Shown here piece after piece: positions 1-6,198 of a DNA stretch of 8,478 nt (its first letter is position 1; each line of letters begins with the position of its first letter). Origin of the DNA: an uncultured Parabacteroides sp. (lineage in GTDB: Bacteria > Bacteroidota > Bacteroidia > Bacteroidales > Tannerellaceae); contig CAMTPG010000092.1 in assembly GCA_947074335.1 (NCBI GenBank), positions 1 to 8,478 of the forward strand, written 5' to 3'. Below the pieces are notes generated by a model that was not told where the DNA came from, searched no databases, and was given only the letters and a program-made list of their open reading frames with translations. The translations under genes were made by a program, and so were the position numbers.

Positions 1-2224
1 CATAACGGGCTTTTACCGGTTTAAAACTGATGGTGTGCGGGAACAGTCCGTCTTTGTCATCTCTTTTTACAGAAGGAATCTTCTCACTATAAACCTGGCG
101 ATAATTCTTACCATCTTCAGAAACCTTCACCGTTACGGCCGAAGCGCCCATGATCCAGTCGCCCTGAACCACATTGGTATTGAATGCCAATTCGTGAATC
201 TCTTCAGTTTTCTGCAAATCGATAACTGCTTCCAGATCTTTTCCGCTGAAGCCGATCCAGCGACCGGTTTTGTAATTATCGTTTCCGCTCAGTCCGTCAT
301 TCAGAACAGGTGCACCGTTATAAGTATATGCTTTGTTGGGCGCCTGTTTTAAGGTGATCGGTTTTGCAGTGGCTTTGCTGAAGCGGATCGGTTCTGTCAG
401 TGTGCGGGTTGTGCCCGAAGGACGAACCACATTGGCTTTAACAATGGCATCTTCTTTGATGATCAGCGGTGCTTCGTAAACGGCGCTGGCAGTGGTCGGT
501 TCAGAGCCGTCCAGTGTATAATAGATTGTGCCGTTTCCTAATGTAGCCAGATCAACAATGATCTGTCCGTTTTCTGTATCGGGTGTAAAGGTGGCTTTCA
601 CATCGAAGATGTGTTTTGCGTAGTTGTAACCCAGACGATCATATAATTCAGTCATACGTGCCAGGCGATACAGGAATGTTTCGTAATCCTTTTTCTCCGG
701 CATTGTCCATTGCACTTCGGCCAGCGCAGCGATACGCGGCATGATCATATATTGTACCTGGGCAAATGTAGGAATATATTCGCACCATAGATTTGCCTGC
801 ACACCTTTCACGAATTTTTGTTTGTCGGCCGGAATGCCTTCGGTCGGTTCAAAGCTGTAAACCCGCTCTACCGGCAGGAATCCGCCGATGGCCAACGGTT
901 CGTTTGGTGTATCGGTTGTCTGATAATAGTCGAAATAAAGATAAGAGTTCGGAGTCATGATCACATCATGATTCTGATTAGCCGCCTCAATACCGCCGGC
1001 TACACCGCGCCAGCTCATTACGGTAGCATTAGGTGCCAGTCCGCCTTCCAGAATTTCATCCCAGCCGATGATATGACGGCCTTTGCTTTCTACAAAACGC
1101 TCCATGCGACTGATTACATAACTTTGCAGATATTCCTCTTTCGAGTGAGATTTATCGCCTTTGATGCCTTCGGCCACGATCAGTGCCTGACATTTCGGAC
1201 AGCTTTCCCAGCGGATCTTCGGACATTCGTCGCCACCCACATGAATATATTCGGAAGGGAAAAGATCGATAACCTCAGCCAGTACATCTTCCAGGAACTG
1301 CATAGCCTGCTCGTTGCCGGCACAGATTACATCGTCAGAAATTCCCCATTGTGTCCATACTTCGTACGGACCGCCGGTACAACCCAGCTCAGGATAAGCT
1401 GCTAAAGCTGCCTGCTGATGACCGGGCAGATCAATTTCGGGAATGATGGTAATGTATTTGGCATCGGCATAAGCGATGATATCACGGATTTCATCCTGTG
1501 TGTAAAATCCTTCATAAGGTTTGCCGTCGTATTCGCCCGAATTACGGCCGATCACGGTCTCTTTACGTTTCGAACCGATTTCGGTCAGTTTCGGATATTT
1601 CTTGATTTCAATACGCCAGCCCTGATCGTCAGATAAATGCCAGTGCATGCGGTTGATGTTGTGTAATGCCAGGATATCGATAAAAGCTTTTACTGAATCG
1701 GCGGGCAGGAAGTGGCGGCTTACATCCAACATCATGCCGCGATATTCGAAACGCGGATAATCCTGAATCACAGCTGCCGGAAGTTCAACTTCCATATTTA
1801 CAGCTGCAGCCGGAATCGATTTGCGTAAAGTCTGGATACCATAGAATACACCGGCATGCGATGCGCCGGCCAGTTCGATGCCCTGTTCATTGATTGTCAG
1901 TTTGTAACCTTCGTTCTCCTGAATAGAAGGATCGATCGAAAGACGAATTGCGTGCGAGCCGCCCGAACTTAGTTTTGGTGCATAACCTGTAGCCTGCTGA
2001 ATGTAACCGGCCAGGAACTGTGCATTTTTTTCCATTAAAGCATCGCCTGCCTCAAATACAATCGGAGTCGATTTCTTTAGCACGAAAGGTTTGTGCTGTT
2101 CCAGAGTTACACTTTGCGGCAAAGGGATAATGCCGTAATCGGCTTCCGCTTTTTTTGTTTCCGAACAGGCCATTGTTCCCACGGCAGCTGTCAGCAAACA
2201 AACATACTTGGTTAGTTTGTTCAT
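1..2224 (-). CDS. GH20 beta-N-acetylhexosaminidase lipoprotein (3' end outside window)
   Basis: Exo-hydrolase that removes terminal beta-GlcNAc/GalNAc from glycans, probably anchored in the outer membrane or facing the periplasm. I read 741 codons from the ATG at 2224; the frame is open to the left edge, so the C-terminus is missing. The N-terminus is a signal peptide ending in TMAC (Cys20), a lipobox-like site, although Thr at -3 is not ideal. An N-terminal GH20b-like domain (about 25-155) precedes the TIM barrel (about 158-510). The barrel shows YRGMMLD (Arg162), HWHLSDDQGW from His194, PEIDLPGH ending at His269, the catalytic pair in HVGGDE (Asp332 and Glu333), and GWDEIL (Trp388). A chitobiase C-terminal type domain follows (about 545-620, with YYTLDGSEPT), then the start of an F5/8 type C-like carbohydrate-binding domain (about 635 onward). 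All expected catalytic residues are present. It lies 38 bases after the Dabb gene with no promoter of its own that I can see. The family call is very secure; the natural substrate is not known. Confidence 0.97.
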   Translation of the reverse strand, partial: MNKLTKYVCLLTAAVGTMACSETKKAEADYGIIPLPQSVTLEQHKPFVLKKSTPIVFEAGDALMEKNAQFLAGYIQQATGYAPKLSSGGSHAIRLSIDPSIQENEGYKLTINEQGIELAGASHAGVFYGIQTLRKSIPAAAVNMEVELPAAVIQDYPRFEYRGMMLDVSRHFLPADSVKAFIDILALHNINRMHWHLSDDQGWRIEIKKYPKLTEIGSKRKETVIGRNSGEYDGKPYEGFYTQDEIRDIIAYADAKYITIIPEIDLPGHQQAALAAYPELGCTGGPYEVWTQWGISDDVICAGNEQAMQFLEDVLAEVIDLFPSEYIHVGGDECPKIRWESCPKCQALIVAEGIKGDKSHSKEEYLQSYVISRMERFVESKGRHIIGWDEILEGGLAPNATVMSWRGVAGGIEAANQNHDVIMTPNSYLYFDYYQTTDTPNEPLAIGGFLPVERVYSFEPTEGIPADKQKFVKGVQANLWCEYIPTFAQVQYMIMPRIAALAEVQWTMPEKKDYETFLYRLARMTELYDRLGYNYAKHIFDVKATFTPDTENGQIIVDLATLGNGTIYYTLDGSEPTTASAVYEAPLIIKEDAIVKANVVRPSGTTRTLTEPIRFSKATAKPITLKQAPNKAYTYNGAPVLNDGLSGNDNYKTGRWIGFSGKDLEAVIDLQKTEEIHELAFNTNVVQGDWIMGASAVTVKVSEDGKNYRQVYSEKIPSVKRDDKDGLFPHTISFKPVKARY

Positions 2225-2262
2225 GTGTTTTTGCGTTTTAAAGTTTAGAATGTATATATAAA

Positions 2263-2664
2263 TTATTTTGTCCAGTAATCTACTACCGTTACCGCCGAAG
2301 CTTTATCGCCGAGCACCTGTCCGAAAGCTTTATGTGCAGGATGAATCAGATAGGCATCCCGATCTGCATCCGAATGGAAAGTAAGAAAAAAGCAGTGGGT
2401 TAAACCCTGCTGCAATCCTTCCGGACTGCAATCCGTGCCCCATTCATACGCTTTGATCTCTTCGATCTGAGCCGGTAATTGCGAAAAGGCGGTTTCCACC
2501 TCTTCAATCTGTGCAGGCGTAACGTCAGGTTTAAAGCCAAACAGCACCACATGGCGCAATACCTTTTCGGTCTGTGTTTGTTGTGCCATACACCATCCTG
2601 TACCGCATACCAAAAGCGTGAATAAAAGAAGAGTTCCGGAAATAATGTGTCGAATTGTCTTCAT
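2263..2664 (-). CDS. Exported Dabb-domain (stress-responsive A/B barrel) protein
   Basis: A 133-residue protein with a signal peptide and one Dabb domain, a ferredoxin-like alpha/beta fold that usually forms a dimeric barrel. Residues 1-27 give a Lys/Arg start, a hydrophobic core (LLLFTLLV) and a likely signal peptidase I site near CMA-QQ. Cys20 is preceded by Val, so a lipoprotein is unlikely. The Dabb part runs from about 35 to 132 and shows the usual LRHVVLFGF strand (His38), a helix with DVTPAQIEEV, and the HPAHKAF motif (His108, His111). The same frame stays open 29 codons further upstream to an ATG at 2751, but that region overlaps the MBL gene end and contains a strong promoter, so the internal ATG at 2664 followed by a normal signal peptide is preferred. 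The GH20 gene follows after 38 bases, probably on the same transcript. The substrate or partner cannot be read from the sequence. Most cytoplasmic Dabb proteins are about 100 residues and lack the export signal. Confidence 0.85.
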   Translation of the reverse strand: MKTIRHIISGTLLLFTLLVCGTGWCMAQQTQTEKVLRHVVLFGFKPDVTPAQIEEVETAFSQLPAQIEEIKAYEWGTDCSPEGLQQGLTHCFFLTFHSDADRDAYLIHPAHKAFGQVLGDKASAVTVVDYWTK

Positions 2665-2696
2665 GATATCTGATCGTTCAGGTAAAAATAGTTGGT

Positions 2697-2728
2697 CAAA
2701 GATACATATAAAAAGTTTGATTATCAAA
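2697..2728 (-). promoter_or_regulatory. Bacteroidetes-type promoter for the Dabb-GH20 pair
   Basis: On the minus strand TTTG (2728-2725) is followed after 20 bases by TATCTTTG (2704-2697). This is an exact match to the Bacteroidetes -33 TTTG / -7 TAnnTTTG pattern at a favoured spacing. Transcription would begin around 2690, about 25 bases before the ATG at 2664, which argues against the longer start at 2751. The assignment rests on sequence match only. Confidence 0.75.
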
Positions 2729-2732
2729 TAAA

Positions 2733-2747
2733 TGATCAAAACGATCA
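2733..2747 (-). terminator. Weak hairpin at the end of the MBL gene
   Basis: TGATC and GATCA are separated by five bases and overlap the stop codon of the MBL gene. On the minus strand the hairpin is followed by TTTATTTG. The stem is only 5 bp and AT-rich, so this is at best a leaky terminator between the MBL gene and the Dabb promoter. Confidence 0.3.
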
Positions 2748-3593
2748 GCACAATATGTCCGGATCTTCTTTTTTCCGGATAAAAAGATTATTTACTTTTT
2801 TAACTCCGCTGCAGGGTGTATAGGCATCGTGACAATAAATAAGCAGTTGATTCTCAGTTGCCGCTTCATTCAGCATACACAACTTTTGCTGATAGCTGGT
2901 GACCGGAAAAGTATCATAGGCCGAAATCCATTCGGGCGAAACACTGGCGGCAAGCGGGATTACATCGCCGGCAAAAACAACTGTACGCTCCTGTTGCTTC
3001 AGGTAAGGTGCAATTTGTCCGGGTGTATGTCCGTCGAACAGTCGCAATTCAACTTCATTGCAAAGCCGGGTAGTTTCGTCTATCAGCCTGATCTTTTCGT
3101 AATCTGCTGCCAGCTGCATATTTTCAAGATAATAAGAATCTTTCTCCAGTGCATTGGGATGCAGCATATTTTCCCACTGCGCACGACTTACCCAGTGTGT
3201 GGCATTCGGAAAGGTAAGTTCCAGGCCGGATATTCCGTCTGTGGTTTTATACGGACGGGTTACATCGCCACAGTGATCAAAATGCAGATGCGTTAAGATT
3301 ACATCGGTCACCGCTTCGCGGTTTACACCTGCTTTTAGCAGTGCATCGACGGGATCAATCAAGTCGAAAAACCGATAATAATTCAACTTTTGTAACTGTT
3401 TGGTACCGGCACCGGTATCGATTAAAATAATTTTGCCGCAGGAAGTCTTTACCAACACACTGCGCATAGCCAGTATACAACCATTTTGTGCATCGGCGGG
3501 ATAACGCCGGCTCCAGGCTGTTTTGGGGATAGCGCCAAACATGGCGCCGCCGTCTGCATAAAAATATCCCGTATCAATCAATTTAATTTCCAT
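2745..3593 (-). CDS. Metallo-beta-lactamase-fold hydrolase
   Basis: A 282-residue cytoplasmic protein without a signal peptide, of the MBL-fold hydrolase superfamily (the group that includes AHL-lactonase-like enzymes). The full dinuclear metal site is visible: the HLHFDH motif gives His102, His104, Asp106 and His107; His189 sits in DGHTPGQ; Asp210 in FAGDVIP; and His255 in YCHDAYTP. The LIDTGAG strand (57-63) is typical of the fold. Length is normal and no key residue is missing, so the enzyme should be active. The start at 3593 has an AAAGAGA stretch just upstream and a -7 element about 60 bases away. The gene is transcribed divergently from the Mur-like gene. It ends 80 bases before the Dabb ATG, and the Dabb promoter begins within that gap, so its transcript may or may not continue into the Dabb-GH20 pair. 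The substrate cannot be predicted: lactones, thioesters and phosphodiesters are all possible in this superfamily. Confidence 0.9.
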   Translation of the reverse strand: MEIKLIDTGYFYADGGAMFGAIPKTAWSRRYPADAQNGCILAMRSVLVKTSCGKIILIDTGAGTKQLQKLNYYRFFDLIDPVDALLKAGVNREAVTDVILTHLHFDHCGDVTRPYKTTDGISGLELTFPNATHWVSRAQWENMLHPNALEKDSYYLENMQLAADYEKIRLIDETTRLCNEVELRLFDGHTPGQIAPYLKQQERTVVFAGDVIPLAASVSPEWISAYDTFPVTSYQQKLCMLNEAATENQLLIYCHDAYTPCSGVKKVNNLFIRKKEDPDILC

Positions 3594-3652
3594 ATCTCTT
3601 TCAGCATTGGTTGTAATGATTTTTTAATGAATAGAATGCGATTCTGAATGAA

Positions 3653-3660
3653 CAAAAGTA
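3653..3660 (-). promoter_or_regulatory. -7 element for the MBL gene
   Basis: TACTTTTG on the minus strand fits TAnnTTTG exactly. No exact TTTG lies 17-23 bases upstream; the best is ATTG at 3682-3679 (18-base spacing). The predicted leader is about 55 bases long. Plausible but incomplete. Confidence 0.5.
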
Positions 3661-3693
3661 GTGATCAAACTCTTATATCAATACGAAAATGTG

Positions 3694-3701
3694 TAAATTT
3701 G
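3694..3701 (+). promoter_or_regulatory. -7 element for the Mur-like gene cluster
   Basis: TAAATTTG fits TAnnTTTG exactly and lies 17 bases before the ATG at 3719. It falls inside the longer reading frame that could start at 3689, so that upstream ATG would lie before the transcription start. No clear -33 TTTG is seen at the right distance, which suggests either a weak or an activator-dependent promoter. Confidence 0.5.
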
Positions 3702-3718
3702 CAAGCAAAATAAGAATA

Positions 3719-4645
3719 ATGCGAAAAGTACATTTAATCTCTGTGAATGAACCACTGGTTTATGATCTGGCATTAACTATTCAACAAAAAGGATATGAAG
3801 TGAGTGTTTCGGGTAAAAATTTATCAGATGCTGATTTTGCGGACTTTGCTGAAAATAGTTGTACCTGTCATGGAGAAGGATGGTTTCCGGAGAAATTAAC
3901 AAAAGACATTCAGTTTGTGGTGTTGGGTGCAGGCGTAAAACCGGATAATCCCGAGTTGATGCGTGCAAAAGAACTGGGTCTTTTAATTTTATCAATTCCC
4001 GAATTTGTGTTTCAGCGCACTAAAGGGAAAACGCGTGTGGTTGTGGCCGGTAGTCGGGGAAAGAAAACGATTATTGCCATGATTGCCTGTGCTTTGCAAA
4101 AGATGAAAATGCCTTTCGATTATGCACTGACCAGCAAGATTCCTTTGCTGGAAGGTCGCATTCATCTCAGTTATGAGGCACGCATTGCCATTATCGAAGG
4201 CGACGAACACATTACCTCTGCTTTGGAAAAACGTTTTCAGCTGGAATTTTACCGGCCTCATATTGCCGTGCTTACCAATTTGTTGTGGACTTCGGCTACC
4301 GATCATGATTCGCCGGAAGCCTATCATTCCACTTTCCGCAGTTTTGCCTCTTCGATTGAGCGCGAAGGCAAACTGATTTATTATGAAGCGGATCCGGCCG
4401 TAAAACAGCTGGCCGATTCCATTCGCGAAGACATTACATCCATGCCTTTCGGACAGCATGAAATTGTGGAGCAAGAGGGACAAACCTTTCTGCATACGCG
4501 CTATGGCGATTATCCGATTCATATACCAAACCGCTTTTTCCTTATAAATCTGAATGCTGCGCGACTGGCCTGCCGTCAGTTAGGTATAAAAGATGCTGAT
4601 TTTTATCAGGCTATTTCTGAATATAGCTTATCTTTGCAGTCATGA
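3719..4645 (+). CDS. Truncated, degenerate Mur ligase-like protein (Mpl/MurC type)
   Basis: A 308-residue protein clearly related to the Mpl/MurC branch of Mur ligases, which join amino acids or peptides to UDP-MurNAc in peptidoglycan synthesis or recycling. Similarity covers the N-terminal domain (about 1-100, VLGAGVKPDNPEL at 68-80) and the central domain: the P-loop region at 111-117, EGDEHITSA at 160-168 (Mpl-like EGDE), YRPHIAVLTN at 178-187, and the INLNAARLACRQLG segment near the end. Several hallmarks are altered. The N-terminal Gly-rich GxGG loop reads SVNEP; the P-loop reads GSRGKKT instead of GTHGKTT, with Lys116 where Thr is expected; the DH pair after the TN strand is replaced by WTSAT; and the HN before LxN is FF. 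The protein then stops where the C-terminal ligase domain should begin (family members are about 450 residues). The ATG at 3719 is preferred over 3689 because of the -7 element at 3694. Catalysis as a ligase looks unlikely. A binding or regulatory role, or a decaying gene, are the alternatives. The frame itself is clean. Confidence 0.8.
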   Translation: MRKVHLISVNEPLVYDLALTIQQKGYEVSVSGKNLSDADFADFAENSCTCHGEGWFPEKLTKDIQFVVLGAGVKPDNPELMRAKELGLLILSIPEFVFQRTKGKTRVVVAGSRGKKTIIAMIACALQKMKMPFDYALTSKIPLLEGRIHLSYEARIAIIEGDEHITSALEKRFQLEFYRPHIAVLTNLLWTSATDHDSPEAYHSTFRSFASSIEREGKLIYYEADPAVKQLADSIREDITSMPFGQHEIVEQEGQTFLHTRYGDYPIHIPNRFFLINLNAARLACRQLGIKDADFYQAISEYSLSLQS

Positions 4646-5190
4646 TCGTAGCCAGAGAAAAAAGAAAAGAAAATATTGCCGAATATCTGCTCTATATGTG
4701 GCAGATTGAAGATTTGATCCGTGCCAATCGTTTCGAAATGGAATCGATACGTCAACATGTTATCGGCCGGTATGATCAGCCCGAAGCGGTGAAAGCCGAA
4801 ATAGAGCGCTGGTATGAAGAGCTGATTGATATGATGCGCTCGGAAGGCGTAATGGAAAAAGGACATATCCAGCTCAACAAAAATGTAATCATTGCACTGA
4901 CCGATTTGCATCTGCGTTTGCTCAAAGAGCCGAACGAGATGATTTACAGTGCTGCTTATTATAAAACGCTTCCTTATATTGTTCAGCTGCGTGCCAAATC
5001 GGGCGGAGAAGAGGTTCCGGAACTCGAAACCTGTTTCAATGCCATATATGGTTATCTGATGTTGCGCATGCAGGGAAAAGAGATCAGCGAGAAAACGCTC
5101 GAAGGAATCAAACAGATCAGTACCTTTCTGGCGATTCTGGCCGAGAAATATCGCGAAGATCAACGGGGCGAATTAAAATTGGAAGATTAA
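4642..5190 (+). CDS. DUF4924 family protein
   Basis: A 182-residue soluble protein that I recognise as DUF4924, a family of unknown function found in Bacteroidetes. It has no signal peptide and no membrane segment. The sequence is rich in Glu, Arg, Leu and Ile with few Gly/Pro and reads as a string of helices. Recognisable blocks are REKRKENIAEYLLYMWQIED at 5-24, QLNKNVIIALTDLHLRLL at 77-94 and IYSAAYYKTLPYIVQLRAKS at 101-120. The ATG overlaps the stop of the Mur-like gene as ATGA, which suggests translational coupling and a fixed ratio of the two products. The length and block order look complete. A function linked to the cell envelope or to its upstream partner is guessed only from position. 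No catalytic motif is seen. Confidence 0.85.
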   Translation: MIVAREKRKENIAEYLLYMWQIEDLIRANRFEMESIRQHVIGRYDQPEAVKAEIERWYEELIDMMRSEGVMEKGHIQLNKNVIIALTDLHLRLLKEPNEMIYSAAYYKTLPYIVQLRAKSGGEEVPELETCFNAIYGYLMLRMQGKEISEKTLEGIKQISTFLAILAEKYREDQRGELKLED

Positions 5191-5317
5191 TCCGGCCCGA
5201 CACGGAAGATCCGATTGCAACATCTTTCGGAATTACGACACTTTACAGCTTCGATCCCGATGATAAGACCTATCGGAGGCAACCGAAGATAAAAGCGAAC
5301 TCAAACTTGAAATTAAA
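5191..5317 (+). other. Intergenic region with a possible remnant of the DUF4924 tail
   Basis: These 127 bases lack a full-length gene and I see no TAnnTTTG promoter. Just before rfbD, and in frame with it, 5285-5317 can be read as EDKSELKLEIK, which resembles the DUF4924 C-terminus EDQRGELKLED. The Leu codons differ (CTC/CTT against TTA/TTG). A second frame is open across most of the gap but has no start codon. Likely transcribed through from the upstream genes into rfbD. Confidence 0.3.
5203..5229 (+). other. Hairpin without T-tract between DUF4924 and rfbD
   Basis: CGGAAGAT (5203-5210) pairs with ATCTTTCG (5222-5229) across an 11-base loop, giving an 8-bp stem with one G-U pair. No T-run follows, so it is not a standard terminator. 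It could be a transcript-processing or attenuating structure, or chance. Confidence 0.3.
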
Positions 5318-6190
5318 ATGAAAACTATTCTGATAACAGGTGGTAACGGGCAATTAGGAAATTCGCTTCGTCGCCTGCAACCGGATTATCCCCAATATCA
5401 GTTTCTTTTCACCGATGTGGAAGAATTGAATATTTGCGATAAGGCAGCTGTCGAAGCCTTTGTTTCGGCACATGCCGCAGATTATATCGTGAACTGTGCC
5501 GCCTTTACGGCTGTGGATAAGGCTGAAGACGAAACGGAACTGTGTCGCCGCATCAATCGCGATGCCGTGGAATATCTGGGAATTGCGGCACAGGCTGCCG
5601 GCGCCAGAGTAATCCATGTATCTACCGATTATGTTTTCGACGGCAATCATTATATACCTTATAATGAATCGGATCCGGTTTGCCCGGTTTCGGTTTACGG
5701 CGAAACCAAGCTCGAAGGCGAAAAAGCCTTGCTGGCAGTCTGTCCCGAATCGGTTGTGGTTCGTACCGCCTGGCTTTATTCGGAGTTTGGCGCCAATTTC
5801 CTCAAGACCATGCTTCGTCTGGGCGCCGAGCGCGATCAGCTGAATGTGGTTTTCGATCAGGTTGGTTCGCCCACCTACGCGGTTGATCTGGCAAAAGCCC
5901 TGCTCACGATCATCGACGCAGCCGAAGCCGGCACTTTCGAGCCCGGCATTTATCATTTCTCGAACGAAGGCGTTTGCAGCTGGTACGATTTTGCCTGGAA
6001 GATTATGCAGTTGGCCGGTTTACCTGCCCTGGTAAATCCGATCGAATCGAAAGATTTCCCGGCAAAGGCAAAACGCCCGCATTACAGTGTATTAAACAAA
6101 GCAAAGATAAAAAACATCTATGGCGTAACCGTTCCGCACTGGGAAACCGGTTTGCGCGGCTGCATGGATGCAATCAATAAAATGAAATAA
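5318..6190 (+). CDS. rfbD: dTDP-4-dehydrorhamnose reductase
   Basis: NADPH-dependent reductase that performs the last step of dTDP-L-rhamnose synthesis in the cytosol, supplying rhamnose for surface polysaccharide or glycans. The 290-residue protein is an extended-SDR Rossmann enzyme of normal family length. It begins with MKTILITGGNGQLGNSL, where Gly8, Gly11 and Gly14 form the cofactor loop. NCAAFTAVDKAE follows at 59-70, the STDYVFDG block at 102-109, and the catalytic Tyr127-x3-Lys131 in VYGETK. RTAWLYSEFGANF and GSPTYAVDLA, typical of RfbD/RmlD, lie further on. It has no rfbA, rfbB or rfbC neighbours in this window, so the rest of the pathway must be elsewhere. It follows the DUF4924 gene after 127 bases and is only 8 bases before prfC, so it is probably co-transcribed with prfC. 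The codon before the ATG region is A-rich (ATTAAA), as usual for this group. Identity is secure. Confidence 0.97.
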   Translation: MKTILITGGNGQLGNSLRRLQPDYPQYQFLFTDVEELNICDKAAVEAFVSAHAADYIVNCAAFTAVDKAEDETELCRRINRDAVEYLGIAAQAAGARVIHVSTDYVFDGNHYIPYNESDPVCPVSVYGETKLEGEKALLAVCPESVVVRTAWLYSEFGANFLKTMLRLGAERDQLNVVFDQVGSPTYAVDLAKALLTIIDAAEAGTFEPGIYHFSNEGVCSWYDFAWKIMQLAGLPALVNPIESKDFPAKAKRPHYSVLNKAKIKNIYGVTVPHWETGLRGCMDAINKMK

Positions 6191-6198
6191 TTAAGAGA

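Noticed and set aside
818..1405. Plus-strand open frame of 195 codons opposite the GH20 gene
   Set aside because: It lies fully antisense to a well-supported GH20 enzyme, its translation has no family resemblance, and it reflects codon bias of the true gene.
2758..2779. TCCGGA inverted repeat near the end of the MBL gene as a terminator
   Set aside because: It is inside the coding region, the loop is itself the T-rich part, and no T-run follows on either strand.
3689..3718. Upstream ATG giving ten extra residues on the Mur-like protein
   Set aside because: The -7 element TAAATTTG lies within these bases, and the protein start MRKVHLIS at 3719 is where Mur ligases normally begin.
4606..5163. 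Minus-strand open frame of 185 codons opposite DUF4924
   Set aside because: Antisense of a recognised family; the Phe/Ile/His-rich translation is what the complement of a Glu/Leu-rich helical gene gives.
5191..5317. Small gene in the frame reading LIRPDTEDPIATSF across the gap before rfbD
   Set aside because: About 44 open codons but no ATG, GTG or TTG start at a sensible place and no ribosome-binding signal; kept only as part of the intergenic note.
5354..5956. Minus-strand open frame of 200 codons opposite rfbD
   Set aside because: Shadow of rfbD; no promoter, domain or neighbour supports it.
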